A stretch of 64,000 nt of DNA from Mycolicibacterium frederiksbergense (GTDB lineage: Bacteria; Actinomycetota; Actinomycetes; Mycobacteriales; Mycobacteriaceae): positions 868,001 through 932,000 of the forward strand of contig NZ_JARXVE010000001.1 of NCBI RefSeq assembly GCF_029893345.1, read 5' to 3'. The position numbers and the translations under genes were made by a program. This document shows, piece by piece, positions 10,613 to 17,709 of the stretch; position 1 is the stretch's first letter; the number at the start of each line of letters is the position of its first letter. The notes below the pieces were generated by a model, which worked only from the letters and a program-made list of their open reading frames with translations, made no database searches and was not told where the DNA came from.

Positions 10613-11584
10613 TCAGCTTGCATCAATTGCGGCCTGCAGGCGCTCACGCCACCAGGTCAATCGCGCCGGGTCGGTGATGGCGTAACGCTCGAGCAGGTCA
10701 CGACGTGGGGCCGGAGGCATCGGTGCGACAGGTAGGTGGCCATCGACGGGGACCAGCGACCGGGAATCCGCGACCACATCACCGGCCAGCAGACCCGCGG
10801 TTCCGAGCTCACAGGCGTATGGCAACTGCGGCAACGCTCCGGCCAGCGCGAGCCCGGCCGCCAGGCCGATGGTCGTCTCCAATGTGGAGGCGACCGTGCA
10901 GGGCAACCCGCACGCCTCGGCCACCCGCAATGCCCGGCGGGCCCCGCCCAATGGTCCGCACGCGAGCACCGCGATATCGGCTGCCTCGCCGAGCCGCCCA
11001 CCCGGCGTGCCAACGCCGGTGCCGATCGACGCGGCGGCCGCTATGGGCACCTCGACTCGTCGCCTGACCTCCGCCAACTCGTCGATCGTCGGGCACGGCT
11101 GGGCGACGAACTCCAGTCCGCCGGCCGCGCGGTCGAGGGCCACGATGGCGGCCACCGCGGTGTCCGGATCCCACCGGCCCTTGGCGTCACAGCGCAGCGC
11201 GGCGCCAGGCCCAAGCGCGTCGCGCGCCGCCTGCACCCGTTCCACATCGTCGGCCAGCGTCCCGGCTCCGACCTCGACCGCGGCGGACCGGCATCCGGAT
11301 GCCACGGCGATCTGCTGACCTCGCACGGCGTCGACGGCGGGAATGGTGACCGCGATCGGTACCCGGCCGCGGACCGGATCGGGCCAGCCGACGGTGCCCG
11401 GTTCGGTCGCCGCGGTCAGCCATCGGACCAGTGATCGGTCCTGCGGCGGCGGGCTGAATTCGCCCCATCCCTGTGGACCCTCGATGAGCATTCCCTCGCG
11501 CACGGTGAGCCCCCCGACCGCGGCAACGGTCGGGATGGTGAAGACGGGCGCGCGGTCGAAGTCGATCAGGGTCTGCACAACCAC
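10613..11584 (-). CDS. MenC-like enolase-superfamily protein lacking catalytic residues
   Basis: A 323-residue homologue of o-succinylbenzoate synthase (MenC): WGEFSPP, LADDVERV, ELAEVRRRVEVPIA, PLGG and ACELGTAGLL follow the mycobacterial MenC order. The chemistry is gone. The KxK motif is AVE (102-104), the metal-binding Glu of LEQP is Ala161 (VAQPC), the Asp-Glu of ADES are Ala184-Ala185 (AAAAS), and the second catalytic Lys (LKxxPLGG) is Ala208 (LACGPLGG). Only Asp133 of the DANG motif (here DAKG) remains. The frame is intact with normal mycobacterial codon use, so it is a pseudoenzyme rather than a decayed gene. No other men gene is near. Starts GTG 11584 or 11578 are possible. Confidence 0.85.
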   Translation of the reverse strand: MVVQTLIDFDRAPVFTIPTVAAVGGLTVREGMLIEGPQGWGEFSPPPQDRSLVRWLTAATEPGTVGWPDPVRGRVPIAVTIPAVDAVRGQQIAVASGCRSAAVEVGAGTLADDVERVQAARDALGPGAALRCDAKGRWDPDTAVAAIVALDRAAGGLEFVAQPCPTIDELAEVRRRVEVPIAAAASIGTGVGTPGGRLGEAADIAVLACGPLGGARRALRVAEACGLPCTVASTLETTIGLAAGLALAGALPQLPYACELGTAGLLAGDVVADSRSLVPVDGHLPVAPMPPAPRRDLLERYAITDPARLTWWRERLQAAIDAS

Positions 11585-11701
11585 GGGACGCTAGCGGATC
11601 GCCGGGAACCTGGACGGTCAAACCGCCAACTGTCGTTGCCACCCGATGCCGCGGCCTAGACTCGCCTGCAGAGTGCGGGACAGTTCACGAGGAGACAGAC
11701 G

Positions 11702-11953
11702 ATGACGAGCCCAGTGTGGCGCGGGGTACTCACGGTGGTGGCGGCTGCGGTCCTTTCGGCCGGGTCGATGGCGACGGCCACGATCGTGACACCGACCCTG
11801 AGCGCGGGGTGCCCACCCGGGGAAACCGGCGTCGGCTATGGATGCTCGCCCTTCTGCGTACCCGGTCGGCAGCTCGATACCGCTACCGGACTGTGTCTGC
11901 CGGTACCCCCGCCACCGCCGGCGCCGAATGATGTTGCGACACCGACGTTCTAG
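11702..11953 (+). CDS. Small secreted cysteine- and proline-containing protein
   Basis: An 83-residue protein with a clear signal peptide (LTVVAAAVLSAGSMATA), then a mature part of about 55 residues with four cysteines (CPPGETGVGYGCSPFCVPG and a later GLCLP) and a proline-rich C-terminus. The cysteine spacing suggests disulfides outside the membrane. ATG 11702 has a GAGGAGA ribosome site at about 11690. It belongs to the short secreted mycobacterial proteins of unknown function. Confidence 0.68.
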   Translation: MTSPVWRGVLTVVAAAVLSAGSMATATIVTPTLSAGCPPGETGVGYGCSPFCVPGRQLDTATGLCLPVPPPPPAPNDVATPTF

Positions 11954-11971
11954 CCCGCTACGCTAGGCATC

Positions 11972-12634
11972 ATGGCGCAGGTACTGTCGGTCAACTTGGC
12001 CCATCCGCGGCCTAACCCCGACGATGAAAATAACATCACCGGCATCGACAAACGCCCGGTCGTCGGAACGGTTGCGGTGCGCGCCCCCGGCCCGATGCAT
12101 GGCGGCCTGGGCAGCGGCCTGGTCGGCGACACGATCGGCGACCGGCAACATCACGGTGGCGACGACCAAGCGGTCTACGCCTACGCCCGCGAAGACCTCG
12201 ACGGCTGGCAGACCGAACTGGATCACCAGATCGCCAACGGTGGGTTCGGCGAGAACCTCACCACCGCCGGCCTCGACGTCACCAACGCCGTCATCGGCGA
12301 GCGGTGGCGGGTCGGATCCGCTGGACTTGAGCTTGAGGTGTCACGACCACGCATCCCGTGCCGGACCTTCGCGGCTTGGCTCCAGATCAACGGGTGGGTC
12401 AAAACCTTTACCAGGACTGCGATTCCGGGTGCCTACCTGCGGCTGATAAGGCCCGGTCCGGTGTGCGCCGGCGACGAGATCGTGGTCACCGACCGGCCCG
12501 AACACAACATCACCGTCGCAGTCGTCTTCCGAGCCCTCACACTGGAACCTCAGCTGCTTCCCGAGATCCTGCGTGCCGACGCCCTCCCGGTCCCGCTTCG
12601 GGAACTCGCCGAACGCCGTTCCAGCGCAGGGTAA
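11972..12634 (+). CDS. MOSC-domain protein (YiiM-like)
   Basis: A 220-residue MOSC-domain protein. HGGDDQAVYAY, GGFGENLTT and the conserved cysteine in PRIPCRTFAAWL are the diagnostic blocks of the YiiM-type group, which is linked to sulfur-carrier/molybdenum cofactor chemistry and to detoxification of N-hydroxylated compounds. The C-terminal helical segment (LLPEILRADALPVPLRELAERR) is also typical. ATG 11972 lies 7 nt after a TACGCT -10 box (11959-11964), suggesting a leaderless mRNA. Confidence 0.88.
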   Translation: MAQVLSVNLAHPRPNPDDENNITGIDKRPVVGTVAVRAPGPMHGGLGSGLVGDTIGDRQHHGGDDQAVYAYAREDLDGWQTELDHQIANGGFGENLTTAGLDVTNAVIGERWRVGSAGLELEVSRPRIPCRTFAAWLQINGWVKTFTRTAIPGAYLRLIRPGPVCAGDEIVVTDRPEHNITVAVVFRALTLEPQLLPEILRADALPVPLRELAERRSSAG

Positions 12635-12725
12635 TCAGCGGCGCCTCCGCCGGCCGCATGGTTAGGTCGCAGTGAGTTCACCTGCAACACAAGCTATTCC
12701 GGCCAGCTGTTAGAACCCGAGACGC

Positions 12726-13412
12726 TCATATCCAGCGCGGGAGTTCCTTGCCGATGAGTGGAGCGATCTTGTCTGCCATATAGGCGTGGCCGGCGTCGGT
12801 CGGATGAATGCCGTCGGCACCGATCAACTCCGGGTGGCCGACGAACCAACCGTCGGCGATCGGATCGAAGAACGTCGCGCCCACCTGCCGGGCCTGATCC
12901 CGCAGAATGTCGCGGATCCCCAGCAACGCCGGCGGGACCTCGGCCGTGGGCCACGGCGGCCCGATCACCAACATCCGCGCGGTGGGGGCAGCCTGGCGGG
13001 CCAGGACGAGGGCGTCGTGGCTCGAACGGTTGACCGCTCCCAGATCGGAGTCCTTGTCGTTGCGAGACCCGAAGAAGACCACCAACGAGTCGTCCGGCTG
13101 CACCGCCCTGGCCGTGAGGTCACCGAAGATGCTGTTGCGGTTGCCGCGTGCCACATAACCCGCGCCGCCCTCGGCCACCACATCGGCATCCACCTGAATA
13201 CCCCGCTGCGACAAGGACTGCCAGGCCAGTGTGGTCCAACCTTTCGAGCCCTGCCCGCCCTCGGCAGCACCGGTGGTGTAGGAATCACCGATCACCGCGA
13301 TGTGGCTGATCTGCGGGTCCAGGCCCGAGGTGACATAGCGCTGTGGAGGAGCCTGCGCAAACAGCCCGACCAGAAGGCCGAGCGCGACGATGAAAGTGGT
13401 CAGACGACTCAC
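12726..13412 (-). CDS. Secreted SGNH/GDSL-family esterase
   Basis: A 228-residue exported hydrolase. The catalytic block I GDSYTTG has the Ser at about 44; SRNDKDSD supplies the Asn block; DGIHPTDAGH supplies the Asp-His pair. A signal/anchor helix (TTFIVALGLLVGLFAQA) starts the protein. GTG 13412 is chosen because AGGTAA preceded by GGAGG lies just upstream; longer in-frame starts would add an arginine/histidine-rich stretch with no ribosome site. Substrate unknown. Next to an acyltransferase-3 gene on the same strand, so both could act on acylated envelope glycans. Confidence 0.85.
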   Translation of the reverse strand: MSRLTTFIVALGLLVGLFAQAPPQRYVTSGLDPQISHIAVIGDSYTTGAAEGGQGSKGWTTLAWQSLSQRGIQVDADVVAEGGAGYVARGNRNSIFGDLTARAVQPDDSLVVFFGSRNDKDSDLGAVNRSSHDALVLARQAAPTARMLVIGPPWPTAEVPPALLGIRDILRDQARQVGATFFDPIADGWFVGHPELIGADGIHPTDAGHAYMADKIAPLIGKELPRWI

Positions 13413-13566
13413 TGTTACCTCCACTGCCGGTGGGACCTGCGGTCCCGTACCGCGATACCGGGACAGCCTATGGTGTGAAACCCGGTTGAACATACGTCGA
13501 AGATGACACCGCGATAACAAGGCCATAACAACCTGTCCCGCAGTGGGTTTCGGCTACTTCATCCGG

Positions 13567-14790
13567 TCATCCCGCACGGGTGGATACCTCGCTGGAGCGG
13601 CTCTCAGGCTCGGTGTCGATGCGGTGCAGTCTGTTGTTGGACGAGTCGACGGGCCGGATGTCGACCATTCTGCGCATCCATCGGCGAGCCGGTTCCTCGA
13701 CGAGGTGATAGAGCGCGATCGCGCCGATCAGCGAGATCGCGAACAGACCGAGAAGCGTTGCCTTACCCGACAGTGTGGGGGTCAAGGTGAGCTCGAACTG
13801 CTTGACCGTCCAGATCCAGGCGGTGTGGACCAATTCGTGCACCATATACAGGCCGAACGAAACCTGTCCGCCGTACACCAGCAGCCGGGTCGACAGCAGC
13901 GCCGGCAGGCTTCCCACGCCGACCGCAAGTGTCACCACCAGCGGGACGAACAGGATGTCGACCAGCCCGCCGGAATCGCCGACGGTGTTCATCGGATGCC
14001 CGTCGAAGAAATACAAACCGCCGACGATCACGGCACCCAGCACGATCGAGAGCACGCCGGCGCCGCGCCGGCTCCGGTCCGTCAGGTGCAGCTTGCGCAC
14101 CGCCGCACAGGCCAGGGCACCGGCGGCGAACTGCATGACGATCCTGGGCAACCAGCTCCACGGTGTGTAGAAGTGCCCGGTCGCCATCAACAGCACCACC
14201 GGCGGCAGCGAGGCGACGATGGCCAGCGCAACCAGGCTGCGGGCCCGGGTGGCACGCGCGATCCGGAAGATCACCATGATCAGCGCCCCGAACAGCAAGT
14301 AGGCCAACCATTCAGCGCTGATCGACCATGCCGGCCCGTCCCAGCTCGAACCGTCGAAGTACGGCTCGAACCACAGCTGGACCAAGAACAGCTGCCTGAT
14401 ATAGCTGACGGCGTTGTACCCGCTGGTTTCCTCCGGCGGCACATGCCCGACATTGAGGGTGAAGATCAACCAGAGCGCCGCCAGATGCAGCGTCACCAGA
14501 TACACCGGCCACACCCGGGATAGCCGCAGCCACAAGAAATGCAACGTGGCCCGGGTGGACCAGGTCGGCCCCATCCGGTCGATGTAGTTCCAGGTCAGTA
14601 CGAAACCGCTGAGGATGAAAAACAGGTCGACGCCTTGGGCGCCACGGTCGAGTGCCGGGGCAAGCGCCGCGGTGAAATCGGGTGCCACCTGGTAGAGCAA
14701 GGGCCGGAAGTGGAACAGCACCACCCACACCGCGGCAACGATGCGCAGCCCCGTCAGGGCCTTGATCTCTGCGCCGCGCACAACACCCAT
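13567..14790 (-). CDS. Acyltransferase-3 (OafA/YrhL) membrane protein
   Basis: A 407-residue integral membrane acyltransferase with about ten helices. The N-terminal ALTGLRIVAAVWVVLFHF carries the family histidine, FFILSGFVLTWNY and the R-rich LRLSRVWPVYLV block follow, and SISAEWLAYLLFG gives the conserved Ser/Glu region. Such enzymes move acetyl or other acyl groups to sugars or lipids of the envelope. It lies upstream of the SGNH hydrolase on the same strand with about 150 nt between. Confidence 0.9.
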   Translation of the reverse strand: MGVVRGAEIKALTGLRIVAAVWVVLFHFRPLLYQVAPDFTAALAPALDRGAQGVDLFFILSGFVLTWNYIDRMGPTWSTRATLHFLWLRLSRVWPVYLVTLHLAALWLIFTLNVGHVPPEETSGYNAVSYIRQLFLVQLWFEPYFDGSSWDGPAWSISAEWLAYLLFGALIMVIFRIARATRARSLVALAIVASLPPVVLLMATGHFYTPWSWLPRIVMQFAAGALACAAVRKLHLTDRSRRGAGVLSIVLGAVIVGGLYFFDGHPMNTVGDSGGLVDILFVPLVVTLAVGVGSLPALLSTRLLVYGGQVSFGLYMVHELVHTAWIWTVKQFELTLTPTLSGKATLLGLFAISLIGAIALYHLVEEPARRWMRRMVDIRPVDSSNNRLHRIDTEPESRSSEVSTRAG

Positions 14791-15098
14791 TTCCGTATCA
14801 ACTCAGCCGATTCGTCGCGCCTTTGCCGCGGCTGACCGGGCGGGCGGATTGGCCCGCAGTTCGCGCAACCGGCAGCTTTCGCAGACTAGCAGCGCGCCGT
14901 TCGTCTGCGCGCCGCATCAGCGCCGTGCGCGTCCCGGGCGGCGGCGTCAAACGAACCATCGGGTAGGCGGGTCACCTTGTGCAGCAAAGCAATTGCCGAA
15001 GGCGGTGGCGCGGCTGAGTCAGCGACTCGCACTGCTGGTACGGCGTGTCCGATTTCTGGCGCCCAGCACCCCGGCTACGTTCGGGTCAGGCGCGGCCT
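14791..15098. other. Non-coding stretch
   Basis: About 300 bases between two minus-strand genes. Open frames here have no ribosome site and low-complexity Arg/Ala/Pro composition, so I see no gene. The part adjacent to 14790 is presumably the promoter of the acyltransferase. Confidence 0.5.
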
Positions 15099-15117
15099 CC
15101 CCCGATCCTTCCGGGGG
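15099..15117 (-). terminator. Hairpin downstream of the Ala/Pro-rich secreted protein
   Basis: CCCCCG and CGGGGG arms around a 7-nt loop lie 22 bases past the stop of the minus-strand gene at 15140. No U-tract. Confidence 0.4.
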
Positions 15118-15139
15118 CTGATAACTCAGAGCCGAGTTG

Positions 15140-15754
15140 TCAGGGAATGGGCACCTGCGACCCGTCGTACTGGCGGGCGTTGGCATTGAGCGAATCCAGC
15201 CAGGCGCGGAGCTTGGCCTGGGCGATCAACGCCGGGATGCCACCGGTGGCCGGAGGTTCGACCACGGCGTCGGTCTTCTGCCAGGGCTGGCAACCGCTTG
15301 TCTTGAATGCCTTGTCGGTGGCCTCGATGGAGATGAGCTGCGGCTTCTTGCTGAACGCGTTGTCGATGATGTCGCCGCCGTGCAGGTCGGCCATCCGCTT
15401 CCAGTAGCAGGTCCCGTTCTCCACCGGTCCCGCCGATGCGTAGTTACCGGGTTCGATATCGGTGCCGACCACGAAAATCCCGTCGTGATCGATGGTCGTT
15501 GCGGGTGCCGCACCAGGAGTCGGTGCCGCACCAGGAGTCGGTGCCGCCCCAGGTGTCGGTGCGGGCGCTGACGTCGATGCAGGCGCAGACCCAGGCGCCG
15601 GCGCGGGCGCGGATGTCGGAGTGGCCGCTGATGTCGTAGTGGGCGCCGGCGTCGGCGCGGGCGTGTCCGGATCGGCATTGGCGATGCCACTGAATGCCCC
15701 ACCTGCGGTCACCACCAGGGCGGCGGCGAGGACCGCGGCTTTCATCGGCTTCAT
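15140..15754 (-). CDS. Secreted Ala/Pro/Thr-rich mycobacterial protein
   Basis: A 204-residue protein: signal peptide (AAVLAAALVVTAGGAFSGIANA), then a low-complexity Pro/Ala/Thr segment (about 28-86) and a folded C-terminal domain (DGIFVVGTDIEPGNYASAG, with two cysteines in NGTCYWKR and TSGCQPW). The C-terminal fold resembles the conserved domain of several mycobacterial exported proteins of unknown role. The linker contains three identical PTPGAA units. Confidence 0.78.
   Translation of the reverse strand: MKPMKAAVLAAALVVTAGGAFSGIANADPDTPAPTPAPTTTSAATPTSAPAPAPGSAPASTSAPAPTPGAAPTPGAAPTPGAAPATTIDHDGIFVVGTDIEPGNYASAGPVENGTCYWKRMADLHGGDIIDNAFSKKPQLISIEATDKAFKTSGCQPWQKTDAVVEPPATGGIPALIAQAKLRAWLDSLNANARQYDGSQVPIP
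15503..15559 (-). repeat. Three PTPGAA-coding direct repeats
   Basis: An 18-bp unit (GGTGCCGCACCAGGAGTC on the plus strand) is repeated three times with slight decay of the last copy, inside the linker of the secreted protein. Confidence 0.8.
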
Positions 15755-15971
15755 GAAAACCCAGCGTACCGGGTGCGGCGAAGTGCTTAGGTGGGCTTAT
15801 TCAAATCTGCGCTCGGGAATCCGACCGGCCGAATGGTGAGCCGTACCAACGCCGAACTATTCGAGTCGACATTGATACCGCCGACAGATCGCTGACCAGC
15901 GCCGAACAGTTCGCCCAACATTGTCCGGAATCGGATAACCAACCTGCACACCAGATCAGGGTTAGATCGGC

Positions 15972-15984
15972 TAAGATTCACCGC
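15972..15984 (+). promoter_or_regulatory. Leaderless -10 box of the DUF732 gene
   Basis: TAAGAT at 15972-15977 fits the mycobacterial TANNNT -10 and ends 7 nt before the ATG at 15985, so transcription would begin at or next to the start codon. No good -35 is seen. Confidence 0.5.
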
Positions 15985-16317
15985 ATGAAGATTGCAGGGT
16001 TGGCTGTACTCGGCGCCGCGGCGGCAATCGCCTTCGCAGCTCCCGCACATGCCGAGATCGATACCGATTTCGCCAATGAGCTGCACACTTACGGCATTTA
16101 CGGGCCGCGGGACTACAACGCCTGGATCGCCAAGATCGCGTGCAAGCGGCTGTATAACGGCGTGGACAAGAATGCCCAGGACTCGGTCAAATTTGTGGCC
16201 AAGCAATTGGATAGGGCCAGCACTCAGGCTCAGGCCTGGCAGTTCCTCGGCACCGCCATCAACTACTACTGCCCCGATCAGCGCTCGGTATACGAGCAGG
16301 CTGCCACGCAGCCATAG
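15985..16317 (+). CDS. DUF732-type small secreted protein
   Basis: A 110-residue exported protein: signal peptide ending AAPAHA, then a compact helical domain with two cysteines (KIACKRL and NYYCPDQ) and the FANELHTYGIYG start typical of the DUF732 family found in many copies in mycobacteria. Function unknown. It is 40 nt upstream of the DUF5078 gene in the same direction. Confidence 0.85.
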   Translation: MKIAGLAVLGAAAAIAFAAPAHAEIDTDFANELHTYGIYGPRDYNAWIAKIACKRLYNGVDKNAQDSVKFVAKQLDRASTQAQAWQFLGTAINYYCPDQRSVYEQAATQP

Positions 16318-16357
16318 TCTGATTCCTGACGGCCGGATCTGAGAGTTTTGGAGCGAG

Positions 16358-16846
16358 ATGTTGAACCGCAAGAGTGTCAATAACCTGATCCGCACCGGTG
16401 TGGCTGCCTGTGCAGTCGCCGGCAGCCTGGCCGGGGCCGGCATTGCCTCCGGCCTATTGGTCGGCACCGCCTCCGCCGATGCCACCGACGACTATCCGAT
16501 CCCGAACCGGATCCTGCGGACCTCCTGCACGGCCGAGCAGATCATGGCGGCCGCCCGCGACGTCGAGCCGGTGTACTACGAGCGCTACATGATCGACTAC
16601 AACAACAAACCCGTCGCCGATCAGCAGGGCGCCCAGGACCGGATCCACTGGTTCTTCTCGATGGACTACGCCGGCCGTCGGCAGTACTCCGAGAACACGG
16701 CCACCAACGCCTTCTACGAGAACATGTCCTGGCGCTGGCCGAACTGGGCCAAGCTGTTCTTCAACAACAAGGGCGTCGCGGCCAACACCACCGACGTGTG
16801 CATGAACTACCCGCCGAACGACATGTCCGTGTGGGACTGGCACTAG
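16358..16846 (+). CDS. DUF5078 secreted protein, Rv0455c homologue
   Basis: A 162-residue exported protein with a signal peptide to about residue 40 and a mature domain with two cysteines (Cys57 in RTSCTAEQ, Cys148 in TDVCMNY) that probably form a disulfide. The blocks DYPIPNRIL, VYYERYMIDYNNKP, RIHWFFS and MSVWDWH match the DUF5078 family whose M. tuberculosis member Rv0455c is a small secreted protein needed for siderophore export with MmpL4/MmpL5. Here it lies directly upstream of mmpS/mmpL on the same strand, which supports the same role. Confidence 0.87.
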   Translation: MLNRKSVNNLIRTGVAACAVAGSLAGAGIASGLLVGTASADATDDYPIPNRILRTSCTAEQIMAAARDVEPVYYERYMIDYNNKPVADQQGAQDRIHWFFSMDYAGRRQYSENTATNAFYENMSWRWPNWAKLFFNNKGVAANTTDVCMNYPPNDMSVWDWH

Positions 16847-16867
16847 TTCAAAAGTCTGACAGCGGTT

Positions 16868-16907
16868 GGGCCTCGCTGCCGGCGGTTTAGCCGCCGCGGC
16901 GAGGCCC
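16868..16907 (+). terminator. Hairpin after the DUF5078 gene
   Basis: GGGCCTCGC and GCGAGGCCC arms enclose a second GC-rich stem (GGCGG/CCGCC) around TTTAG, 21 bases past the stop. It should isolate the secreted gene from mmpS. Confidence 0.65.
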
Positions 16908-17076
16908 TACTCGATTCCGTTACTTCCATCACAATCGACTGTCGCCCCGGGCTTGCCCGCAGCCCACTCCGATGGGCAAAAAGCTGCTTGACCTCTGCGG
17001 TGTGCCTAACCGCGCCGGTGGACGGCGATCGCCAGCCCGCCAGCGACATCACACTATGTCACCGTTTTGCCACTCA

Positions 17077-17121
17077 ATTAAATAGGCTAATATCTCGCTA
17101 ACTTACTTAGCCATTCGGCTA
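17077..17121. promoter_or_regulatory. Possible iron-regulator (IdeR-like) sites upstream of mmpS
   Basis: An AT-rich stretch holds TAGGCTAA (17083-17090), the core of the mycobacterial IdeR box, but the flanks fit poorly (about 10 of 19 positions in all). Just downstream is the inverted repeat TAGCC-ATTC-GGCTA (17108-17121). The rest of the 16908-17235 gap holds no gene. Iron control is suggested mainly by what the downstream genes do. Confidence 0.3.
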
Positions 17122-17235
17122 GACGGTGAGACATATCGAGGTGACCATGACACACGCGAGCTGCGCCATCGGCTGTCATGCAACCACTCCTGGCCTGCAG
17201 TTTCCCCACAACCGACGGACCGGTGCCCTCCCACG

Positions 17236-17709
17236 ATGACCAACGCGACGAAAAGCTCTCGGCGGAAGCAGTTTTCACTTTCCAGCCTGGCCAGGAAGTT
17301 CTGGATTCCGTTGATCATCCTGGTGGTGATCGTGGTGGGTGCGTTCACGGTGATGCGGGTGCGCACGTTCTTCGGCGCCGGCGATGGTTCGGGCATTTCC
17401 AGCGCCAAGGTCGATGACACCAAGCCGTTCGATCCCAAGATCGTGGTCTATGAGATCTACGGCGAACCCGGCGCGTATGCCGATGTGAACTATCTGGATC
17501 TGGACGCCCAGCCCCAGCGCATCGACGGGGTGAGCCTGCCGTGGACGCTGCGTCTGGAGTCCACCGCGCCTTCGGTGTTTCCCAACATCGTGGCCCAGGG
17601 CAACGGCAGCACGATCAGTTGCCGGATCACCGTCGATGACGAACTCAAGGACGAGAGAACTTCCAACGGCGTGAATGCCCAGACCTTCTGCTTGGTGAAA
17701 TCTGCATGA
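17236..17709 (+). CDS. MmpS-family membrane accessory protein (MmpS4/5-like)
   Basis: A 157-residue protein with one N-terminal transmembrane helix ([19 protein letters not shown]) and a periplasmic beta-sandwich domain carrying [41 protein letters not shown] and the two cysteines of ISCRITVDD and TFCLVK. MmpS proteins partner with MmpL pumps. It overlaps mmpL by ATGA. Its placement after a DUF5078 gene matches the MmpS4/MmpL4 siderophore locus of M. tuberculosis. Confidence 0.92.
   Translation: MTNATKSSRRKQFSLSSLARKFWIPLIILVVIVVGAFTVMRVRTFFGAGDGSGISSAKVDDTKPFDPKIVVYEIYGEPGAYADVNYLDLDAQPQRIDGVSLPWTLRLESTAPSVFPNIVAQGNGSTISCRITVDDELKDERTSNGVNAQTFCLVKSA

Noticed and set aside
10613..11584. Annotating this as a working o-succinylbenzoate synthase (menC)
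   Set aside because: The overall similarity is clear, but nearly all catalytic and metal-binding residues are replaced, so the enzymatic name would mislead.
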